DNA from: JBGTKH01 sp041744735 | Lineage (GTDB): Bacteria > Planctomycetota > Planctomycetia > Pirellulales > Pirellulaceae | Direction of reading: 5' to 3' | Length of the DNA stretch: 8,983 bases | Assembly (NCBI GenBank): GCA_041744735.1 | Contig: JBGTKH010000072.1 | Span: 1-8,983 of the forward strand | Part shown: positions 1 to 6,474 of the stretch, one piece after another | Layout of the letters: every line of letters begins with the position of its first letter | Position numbering within the stretch: the first letter of the stretch is position 1 | Translations under genes and position numbers: made by a program | Notes under the pieces: model-generated | What the model was told of the DNA's origin: nothing | The model's database searches: none | The model's input: the letters and a program-made list of their open reading frames with translations, nothing else

Positions 1-159
1 GGGCATCGCTGGGACTCCGTTCCCAAGGGAAAAGTTTGCAAGACTTCACCCATTGGAAACGCCCAGCGGTGTTTTCACCAACACCACTTTTCGAGGGCCG
101 ATTTCGGCTCCCTCGATTGCGATTGAGATTTAAGACCGCCAAGTCTTCACTCGATCATA

Positions 160-456
160 TTGAGAGAAACAGCCGTAACGGACGACGGTTTGCGACACCT
201 CATTCGTTTACCAAACCTAGGGCTCTTATGGATCGATACAGCGGATCTCAGCGACACCGGGATGGAACATATTGCAAAACTCGATAGTCTCCAGTTGCTG
301 TTCCTGACGGACGTGCCGATCACGGACTCGGGCCTAAACCATCTGCGCGGAATGAAGCACTTGAAGGACTTGGATCTTCAGTGGACAGAGGTTACCGCAG
401 CGGGCGTTCAGCAACTAAGAAACGCCCTTCCTAAGTTGAACCTTTCGTTTTCTTAA
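160..456 (+). CDS. Leucine-rich-repeat protein, C-terminal remnant
   Basis: The 98-residue frame contains three clear 24-residue leucine-rich repeats, each starting with a TDxG-like turn (TDDG, SDTG, TDSG) followed by L/M-x-x-L/I spacing, and a fourth partial one (TAAG). It ends in LRNALPKLNLSFS, a typical end for planctomycete proteins of this type. Such repeats form a curved protein-binding scaffold; no enzymatic domain is visible. The only start is a TTG at 160 with no ribosome site. The repeat pattern continues upstream in the same frame to about 142 (PSLHSIIL before the TTG) but is blocked by TGA at 124-126. In 1-126 no frame shows convincing repeats. The gene is therefore probably the surviving 3' end of a longer, decayed gene rather than an intact small protein. 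The family call is firm; expression is doubtful. Confidence 0.6.
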   Translation: MRETAVTDDGLRHLIRLPNLGLLWIDTADLSDTGMEHIAKLDSLQLLFLTDVPITDSGLNHLRGMKHLKDLDLQWTEVTAAGVQQLRNALPKLNLSFS

Positions 457-473
457 GCGACAAGAGCGTCGAC

Positions 474-2153
474 GTGTGCATAACTGATCCTGGGATTGAC
501 GATTCGATGACGGTGACCGTGCTTGTGGACTGGAACGGAGACGGCGACACCGACGACGCTGACGAGCAGATCTTGGCGTCGCTATCGGGTGGCTATGGGT
601 CCGACTGGTACTTTGAAGCCTACGTGTACGTGCCCGACGACGGGCCGTCCGGCGCGTGGAGCAACGGCACGTCCCAAGACACGCTGACCGTGAAAGCCAA
701 AGCCGAAGACGACGACGGCGGCACTGACGAAACGAGCGACATGGTCGACGTCTACAACGTACAGCCCATGTTGGCCGGCGATCCGTCGGTCAGCTTCAAC
801 TACGACGGTGAAGGTAAAGTGACCAGCGTGACGATCGCCGCGAGTTTCCAAGATCCCGGCACGCAAGATCGCCATCGTGCCAAAGTCAGCTACGGCGACG
901 GGACGAGCGAAACCATCGACATTCCGTTTGGCAATTATTCCTTCTCGACAACAAGAAACTTCAGCCCAGCCGAGTCCATCGAGGACGTGTTGCCGATTTA
1001 CGTAACGATCAGCGATGACGACTCAACGACCGCCCCGCTTTCCACCGGTGCCGACGCATACACGGTAGACTACGGCAATCTGTTGACGGACAATGTTCTG
1101 ACCAACGACAGCGATCCTGACGGCGCACCGTTGTCCGCCGTGCAGCTCAGCAGTCCACCCGACCACGATCTGACCATCGGTAGTGATGGTTCGTTGACCT
1201 TTATGCCCAGTGCGATCGTCTTTCCGGACGAACCAATTCTCGCGCAGATTCTCGTTGTACCGCTACCCGTCGCGGGGCAAGCCGGTGCGTTTGCCAGGTT
1301 TGGCGTACGAAACGTTTCGATTCGCGTGATGGCCGCCTTGACCGGCCACGTCATGGCTTCCGCGGCCTTCTCGGTTCGAACTCCGGGTGCTCCTGACGCT
1401 AACACGCTTATGTTGCGAGTCCCAACCGTGTTTTCCCCATTCTCGGTCGGTCCAGCCGACAATGCCTCAATAATCCAATTGGGGACAAATGTCCCGGAGG
1501 GCGGCACCGGTGCTGATCTGGCGAATGTCACAACTGGCAACCAAAACGGCGCGGTCATTGCGACATCGGCCAATTCAATCCCTGTTGGTGCAACAACCTT
1601 TGTGCCTCAAGCATCGTCTACTTTTAGCACGAACATTTTTGCAGGCGCACCGGCCGGGCAAACCACGTCTGCCGCCTCATATCTTGTCGCCGCTCCCATT
1701 GGCGTGCCCGTGAATATTGACATCCAAATCTTTGTCAATGCGGGCTCTACCACGGTCGCCCCGAATGACCCAGATCGACGGCCTGGAGTGCCGCACTGGA
1801 TGTACGCAGAGGTCACTGATGCCGGCGCGCCGGGAACCGGAACCTTTTTCTTTGGCGCTTTCGCAGCGGGCGGATGGGTTTGGGCGCAGGCAGCCGACGA
1901 CCCGTCAGGCACCGACGTTGTATTCGCAGGAATGGGACTGCCAACAACGGGTCCAGGTTTTTCGCTGAATCACTCGATTCTGACAACCGCGGGGGTTTTA
2001 GGCGGTAACGTCGTGACGGTGTATACTGCCGTAGGTTGGGACATGGCGGTGCCGGCTGGTCTTGGCGGGCTTCTCGCAGGTCGTGGTGGTCCTGGGTTCT
2101 TGCCAGCGCCGGGGCCAATTGAACCTTTTGTAATGAACATCGTCCCGTTATAA
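474..2153 (+). CDS. Chimeric surface-protein fragment (PKD-like + cadherin-like + unknown beta-rich tail)
   Basis: This 559-residue frame starts at a GTG with no ribosome site and no signal peptide. It is open back to 435, so the start is uncertain. Residues 3-100 resemble PKD-type repeats of giant planctomycete surface proteins. A TDPGIDD entry is followed by a calcium-loop-like DWNGDGDTDDADE (residues 19-31) and Asp-rich linkers. Residues about 100-190 hold a second such repeat (FQDPGTQD, YGDGTSE). Residues about 192-245 match the first half of a cadherin-like/VCBS module (NVLTNDSDPDGAPLSAV, then DGSLTFMPSA). The module's second half is missing. From about residue 246 (nt 1209) the protein becomes a 310-residue Ala/Gly/Pro/Thr-rich, beta-rich region I do not recognise, with a hydrophobic glycine-rich end. 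Codon use stays coding-like throughout, so the frame may be real. The lack of secretion signal and the broken module suggest a truncated, rearranged gene. Confidence 0.55.
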   Translation: MCITDPGIDDSMTVTVLVDWNGDGDTDDADEQILASLSGGYGSDWYFEAYVYVPDDGPSGAWSNGTSQDTLTVKAKAEDDDGGTDETSDMVDVYNVQPMLAGDPSVSFNYDGEGKVTSVTIAASFQDPGTQDRHRAKVSYGDGTSETIDIPFGNYSFSTTRNFSPAESIEDVLPIYVTISDDDSTTAPLSTGADAYTVDYGNLLTDNVLTNDSDPDGAPLSAVQLSSPPDHDLTIGSDGSLTFMPSAIVFPDEPILAQILVVPLPVAGQAGAFARFGVRNVSIRVMAALTGHVMASAAFSVRTPGAPDANTLMLRVPTVFSPFSVGPADNASIIQLGTNVPEGGTGADLANVTTGNQNGAVIATSANSIPVGATTFVPQASSTFSTNIFAGAPAGQTTSAASYLVAAPIGVPVNIDIQIFVNAGSTTVAPNDPDRRPGVPHWMYAEVTDAGAPGTGTFFFGAFAAGGWVWAQAADDPSGTDVVFAGMGLPTTGPGFSLNHSILTTAGVLGGNVVTVYTAVGWDMAVPAGLGGLLAGRGGPGFLPAPGPIEPFVMNIVPL

Positions 2154-2205
2154 TGGTCGAAGACGTAAATGTCGAGCACGATCGGCGCTTCCAAGGCGCC
2201 TCTCG

Positions 2206-2235
2206 TTGACCGCCAATGAGTTGCCCTTGTATACA
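2206..2235 (+). promoter_or_regulatory. Possible sigma-70 promoter for the secreted coiled-coil gene
   Basis: TTGACC at 2206-2211 (five of six to the -35 consensus) is followed after 18 bp by TATACA at 2230-2235. Transcription would begin near 2241, just at the ribosome-binding site, giving a very short leader. It lies in the 103-bp gap before the secreted protein gene. Seen by eye only; a chance match is possible. Confidence 0.3.
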
Positions 2236-2242
2236 GGACTTG

Positions 2243-2248
2243 AGGAGG
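2243..2248 (+). promoter_or_regulatory. Ribosome-binding site deciding the start at 2257
   Basis: A perfect AGGAGG sits 8 bases before ATG 2257. It fixes that ATG, which begins a good signal peptide, as the start in preference to the in-frame TTG at 2206. Confidence 0.75.
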
Positions 2249-2256
2249 AAAGCGTG

Positions 2257-3591
2257 ATGGCTCGTGTTTCGACAAGTTGGTTGTGTGGATGTTGGCTGGC
2301 TGTTGCCGCGTCATTCGTGGTTGCTGCTGCGGTGCCCGCGCCAATTCGTGGCGCGGACCTCACGAAGCAACAGGTACAGCTTCTCGAAGAAGTCGTGTTG
2401 CCCGCTTATCAGCAGGGGGACGCGGTGATGGTGGTGCGGACGATATCGCCGCAGATTCCGCGCTGGACAACCGCCCATTTTCTGGCTGCAGACGAGTGGC
2501 TGGCACAACGCGCTGCGCCGCGCCTGCGTGATGTTGTGGGCCAAGCGCGTGTGAGAATCGCCGAACAGAATCTGGCGGTCGAATTGCCGCGCCCGGCCGC
2601 GCGCGAAGTGGCGTGGACGATGGAAACCGTTTCAGGCCGCGTCCGCGACACGCTGGCACGCGGCACGATGCTGACGGCCACGGACGGTAGCACTCCTTTG
2701 CCGGACTCGCTGAAACTGTTCGAGGAACTGTTTTGGAAACTGCACGTGTTGGAAAATGAACTGGATAACGCTCAGCGGCTGGCCGAATTCGGAGCCCAGT
2801 TGAGGATTCAATCCGCACGGCTGTCAACACGCGGCTTGGAGGCCGGTGAAACGCAGTTCCTGACAACGGACTTTGCGAAGTTGCAGAACGATGTGAAGCA
2901 GTTGCGCGACAACCTGAAACGACGTGAGGCGGAGCTGCGCGTGGATCGGTTGGCGCTGGCCGATCAAGTGCTGACCAATTCCCAGGATCTGAAAGAACGA
3001 TTTCGAGCAGCCTTTGCCCTCGATCTGGACGGCTACGTGCTGGAAGGTGTTTTGGGATGGAACCAACAGAAAACTGCCAAACCAGCAAGCGACCAACAGC
3101 GACCGCTACCTCTCAACCTCAGTCCCGAAGCACGCGCCGTCCTGACCGACCGAGCGCAAAAACACTTGGCTCACGGCCGCGAAATGGCGGGCGAGGAGTT
3201 CATCGCGAAAAGCCGTGCGCTGTTCACCGGATTGCACTGGTGGTTGCGAGGACGTTACGGAGCCGGGCCGGATGGTTACGGGTTGCTTAAACATCGCGCA
3301 GCGTTGGCCTCTCCACAAGCGCAGTTTGCCCTGTACATGCCGGCCGAGACACCACGCCCCATACATCCTCTGGCGCAAGGTCAGGCCGTTCCGCTGGTGG
3401 ATCGCCGACATCACTACCTGTGGCAGTTTGAAACACGCGATGTGGTCGTTAACGCGTCAAGTCAATCCTCAAGTTCTGCCATTTCACCGGATTCTCTCAG
3501 TCCTACTGACGTGAATGCCTTGCGCGAGGCGTTACCCGCCGGCATTCGTGCACAGGCCGCCTCGGTGACCATGGGAAATAGTTTTTGGTGA
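2257..3591 (+). CDS. Secreted coiled-coil protein of unknown function (N-terminal part of a TGA-split gene)
   Basis: The ATG at 2257 has a strong AGGAGG upstream. It opens with a signal peptide: basic start, hydrophobic core at residues about 8-25, and likely cleavage between 28 and 33. The protein is therefore exported. Residues 35-135 form a domain shared with the next-but-one gene, including PAYQQG (49-54) and EQNxxxxLPxPxxREV (103-118). Residues about 150-250 are charged and heptad-like, a probable coiled coil. A Trp/Arg-rich segment (LHWWLRGRYG) follows near 325-340, then a Ser-rich linker around 398-411. The frame stops at TGA 3589-3591 after 444 residues. The following 284-residue gene is in the same frame, so this is probably the first two thirds of one 732-residue protein. 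I know no functional name for the family. Its role could be envelope-structural, but that is a guess. Confidence 0.75.
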   Translation: MARVSTSWLCGCWLAVAASFVVAAAVPAPIRGADLTKQQVQLLEEVVLPAYQQGDAVMVVRTISPQIPRWTTAHFLAADEWLAQRAAPRLRDVVGQARVRIAEQNLAVELPRPAAREVAWTMETVSGRVRDTLARGTMLTATDGSTPLPDSLKLFEELFWKLHVLENELDNAQRLAEFGAQLRIQSARLSTRGLEAGETQFLTTDFAKLQNDVKQLRDNLKRREAELRVDRLALADQVLTNSQDLKERFRAAFALDLDGYVLEGVLGWNQQKTAKPASDQQRPLPLNLSPEARAVLTDRAQKHLAHGREMAGEEFIAKSRALFTGLHWWLRGRYGAGPDGYGLLKHRAALASPQAQFALYMPAETPRPIHPLAQGQAVPLVDRRHHYLWQFETRDVVVNASSQSSSSAISPDSLSPTDVNALREALPAGIRAQAASVTMGNSFW

Positions 3592-3600
3592 GGGGTTAAT

Positions 3601-4455
3601 GTGATTGTCAGATCGGTCGGATCTGACGTGCTCGGCACAATGCGTATTGCGCAGCAAACGACAACGGAAACGGCGCAGTCCGGCGTCACAAAAGAGGATC
3701 AAAGTCTGATTTTTCGCGTCGTTGGATTCTTGGAGTACGTAACGGCATTGCGATACCTTGATCCGCTAGTCCGCAACGCAACGGCGGAAGAACGGGACGC
3801 CTTGGATCAACTGATCCAGGAGTATCCTGAATTTGCGGTGTACACGAACCTCGCCGCGCGCTACCAAACGGGCGGGATCAACGCCGCAGCGCCACATCAA
3901 GTCGGTGACGACGACCGTCGTTCGGGGCTGCGTTGGGTCTTGGCGCTGGCGCGCGTGGAAGTGGGCGGAATCCTGGCTACATTTGCGCAGATGCCTTACC
4001 CGTTTGTTTCCGTGAGCCCCACCGATTACGAAATGGAGGCGTACCGCGACCTGCTGATGGACGGCGCGCGGATGCACTATCTGTCACTTACCAAGGACCC
4101 GATGTTGCAGCGCGCAGCGCAGAGTATTCCTGGCCGAACGATGTTCATGTACATTCGGCGTTTGCGCGTGGCGACCGCATTTATTGAAGCGGCGGGTGGC
4201 AGCAACGCTGCTGATCTTACGCCTTTGCAACAAGCAGAAATCGCTACGCGGCGCCAGGAGCTTCGCGCGTTAGCCGCAATGTTCGCCGAGCAGATTGCCG
4301 ACTATTTGGCTGCCACTCAAAATATCCGTCAACAACAAAGTGGTGCCAGTGTTTGGACTCGCGAATCCCGTGCCCTGTGCGCCGGAATGATGCTGGGGGA
4401 GCGGGAGGGACTTACTCAAGGCACGGCGAAAATGTTGCAATTCGATTCGCGGTAA
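3601..4455 (+). CDS. C-terminal part of the TGA-split secreted protein
   Basis: This 284-residue frame has no signal peptide and no recognised domain. It is mostly helical by appearance, with segments such as FRVVGFLEYVTALRYLDPLV and a long Ala/Arg/Glu-rich helical end. It lies in the same frame as the preceding gene, with only TGA and three codons between the stop and GTG 3601. A GAGGGG motif (3590-3595) overlapping that stop could serve GTG 3601, so separate, coupled translation is possible. ATG 3640 is another potential start. A cytoplasmic protein beginning directly after an exported one, without its own signal and with a start inside what reads as continuous sequence, fits better as the separated C-terminal third of one secreted protein. 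No function can be assigned. Confidence 0.6.
   Translation: MIVRSVGSDVLGTMRIAQQTTTETAQSGVTKEDQSLIFRVVGFLEYVTALRYLDPLVRNATAEERDALDQLIQEYPEFAVYTNLAARYQTGGINAAAPHQVGDDDRRSGLRWVLALARVEVGGILATFAQMPYPFVSVSPTDYEMEAYRDLLMDGARMHYLSLTKDPMLQRAAQSIPGRTMFMYIRRLRVATAFIEAAGGSNAADLTPLQQAEIATRRQELRALAAMFAEQIADYLAATQNIRQQQSGASVWTRESRALCAGMMLGEREGLTQGTAKMLQFDSR
3607..3627 (+). repeat. Perfect inverted repeat (8-bp stem, 5-base loop) 15 bases after an in-frame TGA
   Basis: The arm GTCAGATC (3607-3614) and the arm GATCTGAC (3620-3627) are exact reverse complements around the loop GGTCG. In RNA this gives a stable short hairpin inside the coding sequence (VRSVGSD). It follows the in-frame TGA at 3589-3591, with 23 bases between the TGA and the loop, and there is no T-run after it, so it is not an intrinsic terminator. 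The spacing and the G-first loop resemble the general layout of bacterial selenocysteine insertion elements. No redox motif surrounds the TGA, so function is unproven. Confidence 0.5.
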
Positions 4456-4510
4456 TCGAGTTGTGCGTCACTACACGTGACTGCGATGAAGAAAGGTAGA
4501 AGGTTGACAC

Positions 4511-4918
4511 ATGTCGCGAATTCGAAACCTTGTTCTCCTGTGGGCGTGGGGCGTGTTGTCGGTGGGATCTGTCGTTACGTTCGGCGCACCGCCGGTCAAG
4601 CTGGCGCCGGCGCTGGAAACGGCACTGCGCGCGGAGATTGTGCCGGCGTATCAGCAGGGCAACGCAATGCTGGTGCTGCAAAAGTTTTCCGCGCTGCTGC
4701 CGCGTCTTACGGAGCCGCAAATCTTGGCCATGGACGCGCTGCTGATGGAAAATGATTTGCCGGGTGTTGGGCGCATAATTGTCGACTCGCGCTTGGCCTT
4801 GGTGGAACAAAACTTCGCTGATCAGTTGCCCAAACCGCATCCCCGCGAAGTGCTGCTGGCGTGCCGGAGTTCCGGTGGCGCGTCGACGAAACGCTCGCCC
4901 GGCGCCTGAGCGTTGGCT
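4511..4918 (+). pseudogene. Truncated, frameshifted second copy of the secreted coiled-coil family
   Basis: The ATG at 4511 begins a signal peptide (hydrophobic residues about 6-25, cleavage near FGA26). A domain clearly paralogous to residues 35-118 of the gene at 2257 follows: PAYQQG at 45-50 and EQNxxxxLPxPxxREV at 99-114. After residue 117 (nt 4859-4861) the frame runs through 15 unrelated residues to a stop at 4907-4909. The paralogous sequence instead continues in the next frame from 4861. There, FRWRVDETLARR aligns with SGRVRDTLARG of the first copy, which indicates loss of one base near 4859. Similarity then ends near 4918, so the coiled coil and C-terminal parts are absent. The copy lies 55 bp after the first gene: a tandem duplication that has decayed. 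A sequencing error could explain the frameshift but not the loss of the remainder. Confidence 0.7.
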
Positions 4919-5027
4919 CTCCCGCGGAAAAGCTGCTTATGCATCCAGGTTTGCAGACATGCAATGATGTTTTGCACGCGATCACTTGCTCGACACGGCA
5001 CTTGAATAACCCAGAGTCCGGCGCGTC

Positions 5028-6458
5028 ATGGACGCTCTCTACGTCTTTCGACATAGTGCCTTGAACGACATCGAGATTCGATGCTCGCTGCGCAGTATCG
5101 AAAGGTACATGCCGTGGGTCCGCAAAGTGTGGATTTTTGGGGACCGGCCGGTGTTCTTGTCGGATGACACGTCGGTTGTGGAGCACGTGCCCCATAAATA
5201 TGTGGCCCGCGCGGGAAACTTTCGTACCCCGGTCACCAATTTTTTCCACTTGCTGTTTCTCGGTTCGCTGATTCCCGAATTGGATTTTGAGTTTCTGTGG
5301 TTCTGCGATGACTTCATTCTCCTGCGTCAGTTCCGCGAGGCCGAGGCCCGCAAGAATCGCTGTCTCGGTGACCTCGGCCAAGTCAAGGATCGCGGCAAAG
5401 GCCTGTGGAAAGAGTCCCTCTGGCGCACCTACGACCTGCTGCGGCGGTTGGGCTACCCGGGATACAATTTCGAGGTCCACGTTCCCACCTACTTGACCAA
5501 AAAGCGCGTGTTCGATGCATGGTGTGACTTCAAGGACTTCACAACGCAAGACCGGTGGTACGGGATGCTGGGTCCCACGGCGATCCTGAATCACGCCTTG
5601 AAGCATGAGCGTTTCGAGCTCACGCACCTGGACGACGAGGGCACCCGAGCCGGTATTTGGGGCCGGCCGCCTTCGTATGACGAGGTCGTCAAAACGTCGC
5701 AGGGAAAGCTGTTTCTGAACTTCGACGACGAGGCCTTTGGCGACGGCCTCCGGCGATTTCTCGTCGCGCAATTTCCCAGCAAGTCCGTCTATGAGAAGAC
5801 AGATGTCGACGAGGACGTCTGGAGCGCGGCCGATTCCGGAGAGACGAAGATTCCTCAGGCTCCTTGGTATCCCGCCGTCATCATGCCCAACCGAGACAGC
5901 TTCGGTGAATTCCTTAACCGGCAAGGGCTCGACGGCGAGGGTGTGGAAGTCGGGGTGTCGCGTGGCGAGTTCTCGGCAACGCTCCTCAAGACATGGCACG
6001 GCAAACGCCTGCATTGCGTGGAACCTTGGGCGGCCATGACCGAGGATACAAAATACTTGGACGTCGCCAACGTTTCCCAAGCCGAGCACGAAAAAGCCTA
6101 CTGCGACGCGCAGCGCCGCTTGAGCGTGTTCGGCGACCGCTGCCTGATCCACCGCATGACGTCCAAAGCGGCCGCCGCGCAGTTTCCCGAGCGGAGCCTT
6201 GATTTCGTGTATCTCGACGCGCGTCACTATCGCGAGGCAGTCCTGGAGGACTTGGAACTTTGGGCGCCCAAGATGCGTGCCGGCGGTTTTCTGGCAGGGC
6301 ACGACTACCTGGATGGCACACTTCCATCAGGCCGGTTCGAAGTCAAGAGCGCCGTTGACTGGTGGGCTGCACAGCACGGACTGACACCAACATGCTCAGG
6401 CGAACACGTCTGGCGCTCTTGGTTTATTCAGTGCCAACATGCCGCCGGGGTTCGTTAA
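5028..6458 (+). CDS. Stealth-like sugar transferase fused to a class I SAM methyltransferase
   Basis: Of 476 residues, about 1-250 resemble Stealth-type polysaccharide phosphotransferases. NDIEIRCSLRSIERYMPWVRKVWIFGDRP (residues 13-41) matches the hallmark segment around the first conserved region. FLWFCDDFILL (89-99) carries the paired acidic residues expected at the metal/nucleotide site. HVPTYLTKKRV (151-161) matches the conserved His-x-Pro, and LNFDDE occurs at 229-234. Residues about 285-470 are a Methyltransf_24-like Rossmann domain: GVEVGVSRGEFS (305-316) is the SAM-binding loop, and LDFVYLDARHYREAVLEDL (391-409) and RAGGFLAGHDY (417-427) are characteristic. The product would transfer a sugar(-phosphate) and methylate a glycan or its carrier, probably in the cytoplasm during surface polysaccharide synthesis; substrate unknown. 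No good ribosome site precedes ATG 5028. The frame is closed by a stop at 5007-5009, so this is the only usual start. It converges with the next gene, stops 16 bp apart. Confidence 0.75.
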   Translation: MDALYVFRHSALNDIEIRCSLRSIERYMPWVRKVWIFGDRPVFLSDDTSVVEHVPHKYVARAGNFRTPVTNFFHLLFLGSLIPELDFEFLWFCDDFILLRQFREAEARKNRCLGDLGQVKDRGKGLWKESLWRTYDLLRRLGYPGYNFEVHVPTYLTKKRVFDAWCDFKDFTTQDRWYGMLGPTAILNHALKHERFELTHLDDEGTRAGIWGRPPSYDEVVKTSQGKLFLNFDDEAFGDGLRRFLVAQFPSKSVYEKTDVDEDVWSAADSGETKIPQAPWYPAVIMPNRDSFGEFLNRQGLDGEGVEVGVSRGEFSATLLKTWHGKRLHCVEPWAAMTEDTKYLDVANVSQAEHEKAYCDAQRRLSVFGDRCLIHRMTSKAAAAQFPERSLDFVYLDARHYREAVLEDLELWAPKMRAGGFLAGHDYLDGTLPSGRFEVKSAVDWWAAQHGLTPTCSGEHVWRSWFIQCQHAAGVR

Positions 6459-6474
6459 CATACAGGCCGTCCAG

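Noticed and set aside
36..287. 83-codon plus frame rich in Arg
   Set aside because: It overlaps the leucine-rich-repeat frame in another phase and shows no motif or ribosome site.
1070..1573. 167-codon minus-strand frame
   Set aside because: Shadow of the plus-strand surface-protein frame, with no recognisable motif.
2184..2200. Hairpin GGCGC / GCGCC as a terminator after the chimeric gene
   Set aside because: Only a 5-bp stem with a 7-base loop and no following T-run.
2360..3088. 242-codon minus-strand frame
   Set aside because: Antisense to the secreted coiled-coil gene; Arg/Pro/Ser-rich with no domain, typical of a shadow frame.
4467..4481. Inverted repeat GTCAC / GTGAC as a terminator after 4455
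   Set aside because: 5-bp stem, no T-tract; likely chance.
4707..6302. A 531-codon open frame on the minus strand
   Set aside because: It lies opposite the Stealth/methyltransferase fusion, whose motifs are clear. The minus-strand protein shows no recognisable domain and is an antisense shadow of GC-rich coding DNA.
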